A DNA stretch of 37,940 nucleotides from positions 1 to 37,940 of the forward strand of contig CAJXKO010000018.1 in the NCBI GenBank assembly GCA_913055845.1, in the 5' to 3' direction. Shown one piece after another: positions 1 through 6,987 of the stretch; within the stretch, counting starts at the first letter, position 1; each line of letters opens with the position of its first letter. The notes below the pieces were generated by a model, which had not been told where the DNA came from, ran no database searches, and saw nothing but the letters and a program-made list of their open reading frames with translations. The stretch is from an uncultured Bacteroidota bacterium. GTDB taxonomy: Bacteria > Bacteroidota > Rhodothermia > Rhodothermales > Salinibacteraceae. The position numbers and the translations under genes are program-made.

Positions 1-326
1 AGGTACTGGGCCTTCGACACCGGCGTCGAAAACACGAGCGGGTGGATGCCGCTGTCGTAGTCCCGGTACACGGACTGCCCCATGAAGGGCGCCGTGATCA
101 TCAGCCCCAGCAGGCTCACGAAGAGGGTCGTGGCATTGATCGCGAAGGGGCTATTGGCGTGGGTGTTCGGTCCCATGCCAAAGATGGTGATGTTCGCGTC
201 CGTGAACGCGCCGCCCAGCGCATTCATCAGCAAGAAGCTAACCCCAAAGAAAATCGCGAAGTAGACGTGCGTCGAGAGCTGCCTCAGGCGGTGCTGGACT
301 TCCTGGACAAGAAGGTGTGCAAACAT
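1..326 (-). CDS. ABC transporter permease, N-terminal part (cut by window edge)
   Basis: Reading leftwards from an ATG at 326, the frame stays open to the window edge (108 codons). It begins MFAHLLVQEVQHRLRQLSTH, followed by a first membrane segment (YFAIFFGVSFLLMNALGG) and, after a periplasmic-looking loop, a second (ATTLFVSLLGLMITAPFMG). It then continues into a cytoplasmic-looking stretch with YRDYDSG and HPLVFSTPVSKAQY. This is the pattern of ABC-2-type permeases, where the first extracytoplasmic loop precedes a conserved FSTPVSK-like segment. It lies about 100 bases downstream of an ABC ATPase on the same strand, so the two probably form one exporter operon. The substrate cannot be read from the sequence. 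Most of the protein lies outside the window. Confidence 0.8.
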   Translation of the reverse strand, partial: MFAHLLVQEVQHRLRQLSTHVYFAIFFGVSFLLMNALGGAFTDANITIFGMGPNTHANSPFAINATTLFVSLLGLMITAPFMGQSVYRDYDSGIHPLVFSTPVSKAQY

Positions 327-429
327 ACCAGCGGAAAGGGTGGAGTACGGTTGTCGTGAGGGTGCGGTCGGAGGGTGCGGTCGTCGTGAGGACAAGCCTG
401 CGTGAGGTCCGGCTCATGCGAGGACGGGC

Positions 430-1326
430 TCACGCCACAGCAGGGGCATCTTCGCGGGAGCCCGTCTTCATCTGCGTAAAGTAGACATCCTCCAGGTCGG
501 GATCGGCGGCCTCAAAGGCGGGGCCGGGCCGGGACGACGCGTGGGTCCGGATGACCGGGCGGCCCGCGACGAGCTTCGTAGAGATGACGTTGCAGGTCTC
601 CTCGTGCTCCGGGAGGGTCTCCTTGGTGACCGTCTTGCGCCAGATCTGTCCCTCCAGGTCGGCGATGGCCGCCTCCGGCGCGCCCTCAAAGATGATCTCC
701 CCCTCGCGGATGATGGCCATCTGCGTGCAGAGCTCGCGCACGTCGGCCACGATGTGGGTGGAGAGGAGCACGACGCTGTCCTCACCGATCTCGCTGAGCA
801 AGTTCAAAAACCGGACCCGCTCGGCGGGGTCGAGCCCCGCGGTCGGCTCGTCGACGATGATCAGGTCCGGGTCCCCGATCAGCGCCACCGCGATGCCGAA
901 CCGCCGTTTCATCCCGCCGGAGTAGCCCCCGAGGTCCTGGTCGCGGGCTCCGTCTAGGTTCACGCGGTTCAGCAGGGCGTCGACCACGCGCCGCCGCTCG
1001 GAGCGATCGGTGATGCCTTTCAGCGTGGCGAAGTGGTCGAGCAGGGTTTCGGCGGAGACGTTGTCGTAGACCCCGACCTCCTGGGGCAGGTAGCCGAGAC
1101 GCTTGCGGAGGGTCTGCTTCTCCTCCAGGGCGTTGATGTCCCCGAGGTGCACCGAGCCGGTGTCCGGTTCCTGCAGGGCCGCGACCGTGCGCATAAGCGT
1201 CGACTTTCCCGCGCCGTTCGGCCCGAGGAGGCCAAACATGCCGGGCGGAATGGTGAGGGAGACGTCGCTCAGGGCGCGCGTGCCGTTCGGGTAGGTCTTC
1301 GAGACGTTCTCGATCGTAAGGGTCAT
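430..1326 (-). CDS. ABC transporter ATP-binding protein
   Basis: This 298-residue protein is the nucleotide-binding subunit of an ABC exporter. It hydrolyses ATP on the cytoplasmic face to drive the permease encoded just downstream. All motifs are intact: Walker A GPNGAGKST (35-43), Q-loop LPQE (about 80-83), signature YSGGMKRR (135-142), Walker B LIIVDEPTAGLD (155-166) and the switch histidine STH (189-191). The last 80 residues form a C-terminal extension with no clear domain, as in CcmA/NatA-like ATPases. The ATG at 1326 opens directly into the usual LTIENVSKTYPNG start. The neighbouring partial permease suggests a two-component ABC-2 system. Family assignment is firm and the transported substrate is unknown. 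Confidence 0.95.
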   Translation of the reverse strand: MTLTIENVSKTYPNGTRALSDVSLTIPPGMFGLLGPNGAGKSTLMRTVAALQEPDTGSVHLGDINALEEKQTLRKRLGYLPQEVGVYDNVSAETLLDHFATLKGITDRSERRRVVDALLNRVNLDGARDQDLGGYSGGMKRRFGIAVALIGDPDLIIVDEPTAGLDPAERVRFLNLLSEIGEDSVVLLSTHIVADVRELCTQMAIIREGEIIFEGAPEAAIADLEGQIWRKTVTKETLPEHEETCNVISTKLVAGRPVIRTHASSRPGPAFEAADPDLEDVYFTQMKTGSREDAPAVA

Positions 1327-1807
1327 GCGTCGCTAGCCGTGCTTGGAGCCGTGATCGTTGACGATGGGTGCCGCCGGTCGGGAAAGCGGTGGCGTTCCCG
1401 CGGGGCCTAGCTTCACTGAGGCCTCCCTCCTACTGAAGCGCCCCTCGTGAGGCGCCCCTCATACCGAGGCGCCGCTCGTACCCTTCATGCCGGGACGTGA
1501 TCGGGCCGGTGCGATCAACGGGCCGTTCTGTGCGATGGGTCGCAAAGGCCGGCGGCCGCTCTCGGGCGACGCCATCAGGCCGGCCCGCGAGGACCTCGGC
1601 GGGAACGTCCGCGAGTCCTCCAGCGACGTGAATTTCTTGCCCTGAGGCATTGAGGATGCGCGAAGGAGTAGCCCCCCTCTGGTTTTAGCCGGGAACTATG
1701 GACGGGTCGGCCTGAGGCTCCTCTGCCGTGAACATTTGAGCTCAAGGCGAGAATTTTCTCCGCCCCACAACCTCTCAATACCGAGGGAGAAAGAGCCCCT
1801 GCTCCCC
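1327..1807. other. Intergenic stretch with short degenerate tandem repeat
   Basis: No convincing gene is seen here. The open frames are short and low in plausible codon use. At 1435-1482 there are three imperfect copies of a 14-17 base unit of the form GAGGCGCCCCTC. Around 1674-1694 a sequence ending TTTTAGCCGGGAA weakly resembles the IS200/IS605-type palindromes at 4240-6218, but it is too degenerate to call. Confidence 0.4.
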
Positions 1808-2293
1808 TCAGTAAAATGTCCCAAGCAGGATGCCGTACGCGACATGGGCGATGAGCGTGAGGGCCGGCGTCCTGCCCCCGTAATTGAGCGCCATGAATCC
1901 GGGCGGTTCGAGCTGGCGGGTGGGCGTGGGGCCGTGGTGCTTGCTCGCCATCCGTGGGTGGAGGTCCGGCAGCATGGGCATGAAGACGATGAGGACGAAC
2001 AGGCCGTGAAAGACACCGAGCAGTCCCCCGAGCCACCAGGTAGCCCACTTCCAGCTCTCAAAGACGAGCGCGTAAAGGATCGCGAAGGCAATGCCGAGCC
2101 CAAGGTGAAGCGTGAAGCCAAGCGCCATGGCCCGGCCCCGGTGCGACGTGACCATGCTTCCAATCATGAACGGGAAGCTCATCCGCGACCACCCCAGCCC
2201 CTGTCCCGTCGCCATCAGGAGCGTGAGGACACCCGTCGCGAAAAGGCCCCAGAGCAGCGCGGACCCAACATTGAGGGTGAGGGCAAATGTCAT
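1808..2293 (-). CDS. Small multi-pass membrane protein, unknown function
   Basis: This is a 161-residue integral membrane protein with about four hydrophobic helices: residues about 5-30, 38-50 into 55-82, 86-108, and a last one near 145-160. A polar, His/Pro-rich loop (about 110-135) lies between helices three and four. I do not recognise a named family. Its ATG overlaps the TGA of the upstream GH15 gene by four bases (ATGA at 2290-2293), the classical arrangement for translational coupling, so the two proteins are probably made together. The loop carries MASKHHGPTP and could face either side. No catalytic motif is evident. Confidence 0.75.
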   Translation of the reverse strand: MTFALTLNVGSALLWGLFATGVLTLLMATGQGLGWSRMSFPFMIGSMVTSHRGRAMALGFTLHLGLGIAFAILYALVFESWKWATWWLGGLLGVFHGLFVLIVFMPMLPDLHPRMASKHHGPTPTRQLEPPGFMALNYGGRTPALTLIAHVAYGILLGTFY

Positions 2294-4155
2294 GAGCGTG
2301 CGTGCTCCACGGGTTCGTCGAGAGTGGTGAGGGTGCCGTCGCGGGCCTTCTGGAGCGTGACGGCGGCGTTGATGAGGCCGACGTGGGTGAACGCCTGCGG
2401 GAAGTTGCCGAGAAAGGCGCCGGACTCCACGTCGATCTCTTCGGCGAAGAGCCCGAGGTCGTTCGCGTAGGCGAGCGTCCGGTCGAGGTTCTCCTGCGCC
2501 TCATCGTGCCGGCCAAGGCGGGCGAACATCTCCTCGTCCCAGAAGCTGCAGATGCCAAAGGCCCCTTCCTCAGACGAGAGCCCATCGTCCGTGCCGGGCG
2601 GGTAGCGATAGAGGAGCCCGTCCTGTGCCAGCTCCCCGTGGTGACGGGCAAACGTCGATTCCATGCGGGGCGCGGTAGCGTCCGTATAGCCGTAATACGG
2701 GAGCAACAGCAGGCTCGCGTCCACCCGATCGCCCCCAAAGGTGGCCACGTAGCTCTCCATCTCTTCGTTGTAGCCGTACTCCTCCACGGCGGCCCGGATT
2801 GCCTCCGCTTCATTTCGATAGCGGGCGACGTCCACCTGAAGAAATCCCGCCTCGTCCAGCGCCACGAGCCGCTCCAGCGCCACGCAGCACAGGGCCTTCG
2901 AGAACGTGTGGTGGTGGCGGCCGGAGCGCACCTCCCAGATGCCCTCGTCCGGCTCTTCCCACCGCTCGCACACCTCGTCGCCAAGGGCCGACAGCAGATC
3001 CGCATGCCAGGTGTCGAGCGACTGCTCGCGCCGGACAAACTCGTAGGCCGCGCTGATGAGTTCGCCATACGTGTCGAGCTGCAGTTGGTCGTGGGCCCCG
3101 TTGCCGATCCGCACAGGCGGGGACTGCCGATAGCCCTCCAGGTGGGGCAGCGTCCGCTCCTCCACGGTCGAATTGCCGTACACGTCGTAGAGCACCGAAA
3201 GTCGGGGCGCCGTGAGGCGAGTGGCGTGCAGAAGCCACGAGAAGAAGGCGCGCCCCTCAGCCTCGTAGCCCAGCTCGTAGAGCGCTCGCAAGGTGAGGGC
3301 GGCGTCGCGAAGCCAGCAGTAGCGGTAGTCCCAGTTGCGCTCCCCGCCGATGGCCTCGGGCAGCGAGGTGGTAGGCGCCGCCACGATGGCACCCGAGGGG
3401 GCAAAGGTCATCAGCTTGAGCGTAAGGGCGCTCCGCACCACCGCGTCGCGGTACGGCCCCTCGTAGGCGCAGCGCCCGGCCCAGTCGCGCCAGTAGTTGA
3501 CAGAGCGGGCCAGCTTGCGCTCGGCGTGGTCGCCCAGAAGGGGCAGGACCGCCGGCTCGCCCTCGTCGAACGTGAGCGAGAGGAAGTGGCGCTCGCCCTC
3601 GTGGAGCGTCTGTTGCCCGTAGAGGGCGCCCCGTCCCCGCGACCGGGTAAGGGGCAGTTCGCTCCGGACAATGAGGACCGCTCCCTCGTGGTTGTAGAAG
3701 AAGCCATGCGGACCGCGGTCCTCCAACGGCGGGTCGATTTGGCCGTATTCCAGACGCGGATCGCAGGTGATACTGATTTCGACGCTTCCCTCGACACACT
3801 CGACTCGGCGGAGAATCTCGTGCTCGGGCCACAGCTCTTGTCGATACGCTGCTCGCCCGGCCACGGGCATCACGTCCGTGAGCTGGAGCACCCCCGTGTC
3901 CGTCGTGAAGGTGGTCTCTAAAACGTTCGTGTCGGGGAGATACCGTCGGTCCACCGTGTAGTCGTCGACCGGCCGGATCTGAAAGCATCCGCCGTCGTCG
4001 GCGTCGAGCAGGGCCGCAAAGACCGACGGGCTGTCGAACCGTGGCCAGCAGAGCCAGTCGATCGAGCCATGTTTCCCAACGAGGGCCGCGCTCGCGCAGT
4101 CGCCAATGAGGGCGTAGTCCTCAATGGGTGCGTAGCGGGCGTCCGTGTCGGGCAT
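2290..4155 (-). CDS. Glycoside hydrolase family 15 (glucoamylase/trehalase-like)
   Basis: This 621-residue protein has the bacterial GH15 layout. An N-terminal trehalase-like beta domain begins IEDYALIGD..AALVGKHGSIDWLCWPRFDSP (residues 11-43). The (alpha/alpha)6 catalytic barrel opens with NWDYRYCWLRDA (about 274-285) and ends with the GICSFWDEEMFARLGRHDEA block. The family hydrolyses alpha-glucosidic bonds, and relatives act on glucoamylase substrates or on alpha,alpha-trehalose. No signal peptide is visible, so a cytoplasmic role in trehalose or glycogen-type sugar turnover is likely. That would suit a halophile, but this is inference. I chose the ATG at 4155 because it places the family start correctly. 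A GTG at 4185 would add ten residues. Neither start has a clear ribosome binding site. Confidence 0.9.
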   Translation of the reverse strand: MPDTDARYAPIEDYALIGDCASAALVGKHGSIDWLCWPRFDSPSVFAALLDADDGGCFQIRPVDDYTVDRRYLPDTNVLETTFTTDTGVLQLTDVMPVAGRAAYRQELWPEHEILRRVECVEGSVEISITCDPRLEYGQIDPPLEDRGPHGFFYNHEGAVLIVRSELPLTRSRGRGALYGQQTLHEGERHFLSLTFDEGEPAVLPLLGDHAERKLARSVNYWRDWAGRCAYEGPYRDAVVRSALTLKLMTFAPSGAIVAAPTTSLPEAIGGERNWDYRYCWLRDAALTLRALYELGYEAEGRAFFSWLLHATRLTAPRLSVLYDVYGNSTVEERTLPHLEGYRQSPPVRIGNGAHDQLQLDTYGELISAAYEFVRREQSLDTWHADLLSALGDEVCERWEEPDEGIWEVRSGRHHHTFSKALCCVALERLVALDEAGFLQVDVARYRNEAEAIRAAVEEYGYNEEMESYVATFGGDRVDASLLLLPYYGYTDATAPRMESTFARHHGELAQDGLLYRYPPGTDDGLSSEEGAFGICSFWDEEMFARLGRHDEAQENLDRTLAYANDLGLFAEEIDVESGAFLGNFPQAFTHVGLINAAVTLQKARDGTLTTLDEPVEHARS

Positions 4156-4239
4156 TCGAGCAGGAAAATGGGGATGGGAATCCACCTGATTCGTCAGAGT
4201 CGGGGCACTGATCTCGTTGCGGAATGGTTCGACCGGGGG

Positions 4240-4310
4240 TTGACTTCTCCCCCGGCTAAAGCCGGGAGCCCTACAGGCCCTTCCCGCGCTCTACCCCAAT
4301 ACTATAGAAA
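4240..4310 (+). mobile_element. IS200/IS605-type end remnant
   Basis: A TTGAC pentamer (4240-4244) is followed by TTCTCC and a hairpin with arms CCCGGCT/AGCCGGG (4251-4266). About 20 bases further on comes CGCGCTCT and then CAATACTATAGAAATAG. TTGAC followed by a subterminal hairpin is the hallmark of left ends of IS200/IS605 elements, which insert 3' of a short target. The same hairpin-CGCGCTCT-CAATACTATA order occurs on the other strand at 5945-5892. No transposase gene follows, so this is a remnant or a non-autonomous end. It lies 85 bases upstream of the GH15 start, in opposite orientation to that gene. Confidence 0.5.
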
Positions 4311-4564
4311 TAGGGACGGCGGGGATACGTCAGAAAAGAGCTGCGATGATGTGCACCAGACAGAAACGTAACACCAGCGTGATGTAACGATCCCCAACGG
4401 CACTCGTCCATTGGTCGCTTGCCTCCCTTTGTGAGATGATAGGACGACCTTCTGCACCGAGCCTGGCATCGAAGTGTCACGCGCTGGATTTGGGCATCGG
4501 GCCGGGTCTTGGGTGTTTCTCTGGCCACTCCCCATACCATCTTTTTAGGACCATCGAGACAACA

Positions 4565-5176
4565 ATGAAGTATCCCCCCAACTTTCTTCTTATTCTTGTC
4601 GTCAGCACCGGACTGCTCCTTGCAGGCTGCGACTCCGGGGGCACTTCCGGAAGCGGCGGCACCCTGGCTGTAAAGCTTACCGATGCCCCCGGAGACATCG
4701 TTCAGGCGGAGGTCACGATCGAGCAGGTCGCCGCCGTCCCCACCGAGGACACGAGCGAGGGGGACGCGACCGAAGGCGGCACGTCGATCCTGACCGACTC
4801 TTCGTTTACTGTCGACCTGACAACCCTTCAGGGAGGCGTGACCGAGCTTCTGGGAGAGGTGCAACTCGCCCCAGGCACCTACAGCCAAATCCGGCTGAAG
4901 ACCGCCCGGCAGGCGTCTGTCATGTACGAAGACACGACCGGAACGGCCAAGGAGGCCGACTTGATGCTTCCCAGTGCCAAGGAAACCGGCGTCAAGATTA
5001 ACTTCGAGCCCGTTACGCTCGATTCAGAGAATGATCGAGCCGAGGTCACCCTCGACTTTAGCGTTGAGGATTCCTTCGTAAAGGCTGGGCAGACTGGAAC
5101 GTACCTCTTCAAGCCGGTCGTCGCCGCGGAGGCCGTCGTGGTGAACGGGGACACGACTGCCACGGGGGACCGCTAA
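4565..5176 (+). CDS. DUF4382 domain lipoprotein
   Basis: This is a 203-residue secreted lipoprotein. The signal peptide MKYPPNFLLILVVSTGLLLA ends in a lipobox LLLAGC with the lipidated Cys at 22, then a Gly/Ser linker. The rest matches the DUF4382 pattern: LAVKLTDAPGDIVQAEVTIE at about 32-51 and LTTLQGGVTELLGEVQLAPGTYSQIRLK in the middle. It is an all-beta domain of unknown function found in envelope proteins of Bacteroidota and relatives. I chose the ATG at 4565 because it starts the signal peptide. The in-frame extension to 4436 would bury it. A strong hairpin with a T-tract about 110 bases downstream probably ends the transcript. Confidence 0.85.
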   Translation: MKYPPNFLLILVVSTGLLLAGCDSGGTSGSGGTLAVKLTDAPGDIVQAEVTIEQVAAVPTEDTSEGDATEGGTSILTDSSFTVDLTTLQGGVTELLGEVQLAPGTYSQIRLKTARQASVMYEDTTGTAKEADLMLPSAKETGVKINFEPVTLDSENDRAEVTLDFSVEDSFVKAGQTGTYLFKPVVAAEAVVVNGDTTATGDR

Positions 5177-5265
5177 TCTGTCCCTGCCAACACGCACCCT
5201 CGACACGCACTGTCACGACAGTAGAGTCATGCGACATTAGAGTACTTACACGACATTGTAGGCTT

Positions 5266-5285
5266 GCTTACAGGTGACTGTAAGC
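5266..5285 (+). other. Perfect 8-bp hairpin downstream of the DUF4382 gene
   Basis: GCTTACAG and CTGTAAGC form a perfect stem around a GTGA tetraloop, immediately before the terminator stem. It may be part of a composite 3' end structure of the lipoprotein mRNA. Confidence 0.45.
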
Positions 5286-5286
5286 G

Positions 5287-5339
5287 CCCCGCGTCGGCCC
5301 GTCCCTACCAAAAGACCAGACCGGCGCGGGGTATTTTTA
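5287..5339 (+). terminator. Rho-independent terminator of the DUF4382 lipoprotein gene
   Basis: An 11-bp GC-rich stem (CCCCGCGTCGG at 5287-5297 with CCGGCGCGGGG at 5321-5331, one G-U pair) encloses a 23-base loop. It is followed by TATTTTTAT. Orientation and position fit termination of the gene ending at 5176. Confidence 0.7.
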
Positions 5340-5481
5340 TGTCCGAGGTCTTAGTATCTTTACGCGGGTGGCTTCAGATTGCAGGAGGATTTTCTCCTCT
5401 CCGGACGCGAGGACAGTGCGGAAACGAGGAGGGCGGTGATTATCAAACCCGCGGCCAATATCCGCGCCGAAAAGCTTCAGG

Positions 5482-5523
5482 CAAAAACAAACGCCCGGCT
5501 CCACCACCAATGGAGCCGGGCGT
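5482..5523 (-). terminator. Strong intrinsic terminator on the minus strand with no gene assigned
   Basis: A perfect 13-bp stem (5491-5503 with 5511-5523, arms ACGCCCGGCTCCA and TGGAGCCGGGCGT) with a 7-base loop is followed, on the minus strand, by TTGTTTTTGC. On the plus strand no T-tract follows. It therefore terminates a leftward transcript. No coding gene lies just upstream (5524-6259), so it may serve an unannotated small RNA or be an orphan. Confidence 0.65.
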
Positions 5524-5635
5524 CGGTGCTTGACTGCACCCAGAATAGAAACGCCTTTAGCAGGAACTGAGGCATATCGGTGTCCCCACCAGGGAACCCG
5601 ATACGCATTCACAAGACAGGTTCATACCGATCAGT

Positions 5636-5955
5636 TTGACTTCTCCCCCGGCTGAAGCCGGGAGATTCTTCGCGTTCTACACAGACTGCCGAGAGGTCTT
5701 ACGTCTGCTCCGCGAGCTACACTGGAGGTGCGGACGGAATCGCACTCCAGAGGGTGAAGCCATGACACCAGGTAGACGGGTCATAGAACCTGTCGGTTCA
5801 TTGTCAGACCCGACATACTTCCTTTTGGCGACATATCGTCGCCTGATGTTCGCGGCACCAACTACGTCCCGATGCCCATGAAAGTCACACTTATAGTATT
5901 GAGAGAGCGCGAGAGAGCAGTAAAACTCCCGGCTTTAGCCGGGAGATACACGGAC
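5636..5955 (+). mobile_element. IS200/IS605-type remnant (left end plus inner sequence)
   Basis: TTGAC (5636-5640) is followed by TTCTCCCCC and a hairpin CCCGGCT..AGCCGGG ending at 5664. Next come ATTCTTC and, at 5693-5711, GGTCTTACGT..GCTCCGC. The same series of blocks recurs on the minus strand from 6218 to 6111. An 81-codon frame through this region reads ..VLRLLRELHWRCGRNRTPEGEAMTPGRRVIEPVGS, possibly debris of a TnpB (OrfB) C-terminus, but this is weak. A second, perfect 9-bp hairpin (CTCCCGGCT/AGCCGGGAG, 5926-5945) follows. No transposase is intact. I take this as a degraded or non-autonomous IS200/IS605 derivative. Confidence 0.5.
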
Positions 5956-6218
5956 TCTCTCGACAGCCTTAGCGAAACAATTTGCTTGCCTCAAGGTGCA
6001 GTCTGTTGTCATACCGATAACCAAGGGTGACACTACTTGCTTTTGAAAATCTGTACCGTTGGGCTGACGGGAGTCTCGTGCGCAGAAATTTCTGCGTAGG
6101 CTAATGTCTGCGGAGGATACGTAAGACCTGAAGTGAGAGAACTTCAGGCAGGTCCTGTGAAACAGAAATTCTTTTCCGTGAGGAAGAATCCCCTCGATTC
6201 ATCGAGGGGAGAAGTCAA
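5892..6218 (-). mobile_element. Second IS200/IS605-type remnant, inverted relative to the first
   Basis: Read on the minus strand, TTGAC (6218-6214) leads into TTCTCCCC. A 9-bp hairpin (CCCCTCGAT/ATCGAGGGG, 6190-6209), ATTCTTC, and then AGGTCTTACGTATCCTCCGC (6130-6111) follow. Other hairpins inside are CCTGAAGT..ACTTCAGG (about 6127-6149) and CGCAGAAATTTCTGCG (about 6081-6096). Further on, the hairpin at 5945-5926 followed by CGCGCTCT and CAATACTATAAG matches the end at 4240-4310. The terminal hairpin differs from the first copy at most stem positions but still pairs perfectly. There is no intact transposase. Confidence 0.5.
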
Positions 6219-6259
6219 CCGTCTGGGGTTCTACCGAGCGCCTTTCATCAACCTCCGTG

Positions 6260-6538
6260 TCAATCGGCTGGCCCAAACGAAAAGTGTCCTCTCTTTTCGA
6301 AGTAGTGCATTCCTGCTCCCCATAGGACCGACGTGATACCGGCTCTGAGGACAGTTCCGGCCGACCACTCCGCAGGCAACGTCCCTATCCACTGCGGTGG
6401 CAATGCCCCCATCACAATTCCTGCGACCAGGTACAGCGGGAAGAACGCCCCAGCGAGGAGCCCAATTCGCTCAAGCGCCGATCCAGAGGCGAGGCGAGAA
6501 CGAAATCGAGAGCGCAAGTTGAGAAGCGAGTCCAGCAT
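6260..6538 (-). CDS. Small membrane protein, unknown function
   Basis: From the ATG at 6538 this encodes 92 residues. A basic N-terminus (MLDSLLNLRSRFRSRLASG) precedes two hydrophobic helices, about residues 24-45 (IGLLAGAFFPLYLVAGIVMGAL) and 62-77 (GTVLRAGITSVLWGAG), then a short basic tail with HYFEKRGH. I do not recognise a family. A GTG at 6676 would add 46 residues that look non-native (rich in Ser/Arg/Pro), so I prefer the ATG. It lies downstream of the small ORF 6803-6940 and the TlpA-like gene on the same strand, separated by gaps that make co-transcription uncertain. Confidence 0.55.
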   Translation of the reverse strand: MLDSLLNLRSRFRSRLASGSALERIGLLAGAFFPLYLVAGIVMGALPPQWIGTLPAEWSAGTVLRAGITSVLWGAGMHYFEKRGHFSFGPAD

Positions 6539-6802
6539 CTCGAAGCCGAAGCTGCGTGTCGGTTGAAGCGGAGCCCCGTGCAGGTAGGAAGCCGAGGGCA
6601 CTTCTTCGGGGACGGCCGCGAATCGGACTTCAGAGCAGATTTTCGGCTTCCTAGACGTCCGAGAGTGTGGTTTCACTGTGCCGAGCAGAGGAGCGTGATG
6701 CCCGACCAGTATGCTGCCCGCCCCGCGGCTGCCCTACTGGCAAAACAAGAAAAAAGAGTGGCGCGGGCGGTTCTGAGCGGTCTCGAATTTTCCGGCGACT
6801 CG

Positions 6803-6940
6803 TCAGCTCAACTCAGGAGCCAAGAGCGTCAGACCTGCAAGTGCCGACAGGGGGCCAACTACCATAAGCGTAGGATAGACCCAACGGTTCATTTGAACTA
6901 CTGTCCTGGTGACGGCGACCACGCCCCCCAGAACGCGCAT
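6803..6940 (-). CDS. Candidate 45-residue membrane microprotein
   Basis: An ATG at 6940 opens a 45-codon frame that starts MRVLGGVVAVTRTVVQMNRW and ends GLTLLAPELS before TGA. It contains one convincing membrane span (about residues 20-41, VYPTLMVVGPLSALAGLTLL). An internal ATG (residue 17) gives a 29-residue alternative. The hydrophobic, Gly/Leu/Val-rich composition is unlike the Arg/Ser/Pro-rich shadow frames nearby. It sits in the gap between the TlpA-like gene and the 6260-6538 membrane protein, on the same strand. Function is unknown. It could also be a chance frame. Confidence 0.4.
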   Translation of the reverse strand: MRVLGGVVAVTRTVVQMNRWVYPTLMVVGPLSALAGLTLLAPELS

Positions 6941-6957
6941 CTCTCGGCTCCAGCCCC

Positions 6958-6987
6958 CCCATGGCGGGGCCTCCCATGGCGGGGCCT
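6958..6987. repeat. Two perfect 15-bp tandem copies
   Basis: CCCATGGCGGGGCCT occurs twice head to tail (6958-6972 and 6973-6987). The second copy runs into the stop codon of the TlpA-like gene (6986-6988). It is a small local duplication at the gene's 3' end. Confidence 0.8.

Noticed and set aside
1459-1650. 63-codon minus-strand frame between the ABC ATPase and the small membrane protein
   Set aside because: Ser/Arg/Pro-rich composition typical of non-coding GC-rich DNA, partly made of the degenerate tandem repeat.
5477-5608. 43-codon minus-strand frame containing three consecutive Trp codons in the terminator hairpin, reminiscent of a trp leader peptide
   Set aside because: The Trp codons fall in the loop and stem sequence of the terminator itself, and no tryptophan gene follows. 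The next leftward gene is GH15, beyond an opposing lipoprotein gene.
6958-6987. Two 15-bp tandem copies considered as part of a CRISPR-like or recombination site
   Set aside because: Only two copies with no spacer; a simple local duplication at a gene end.
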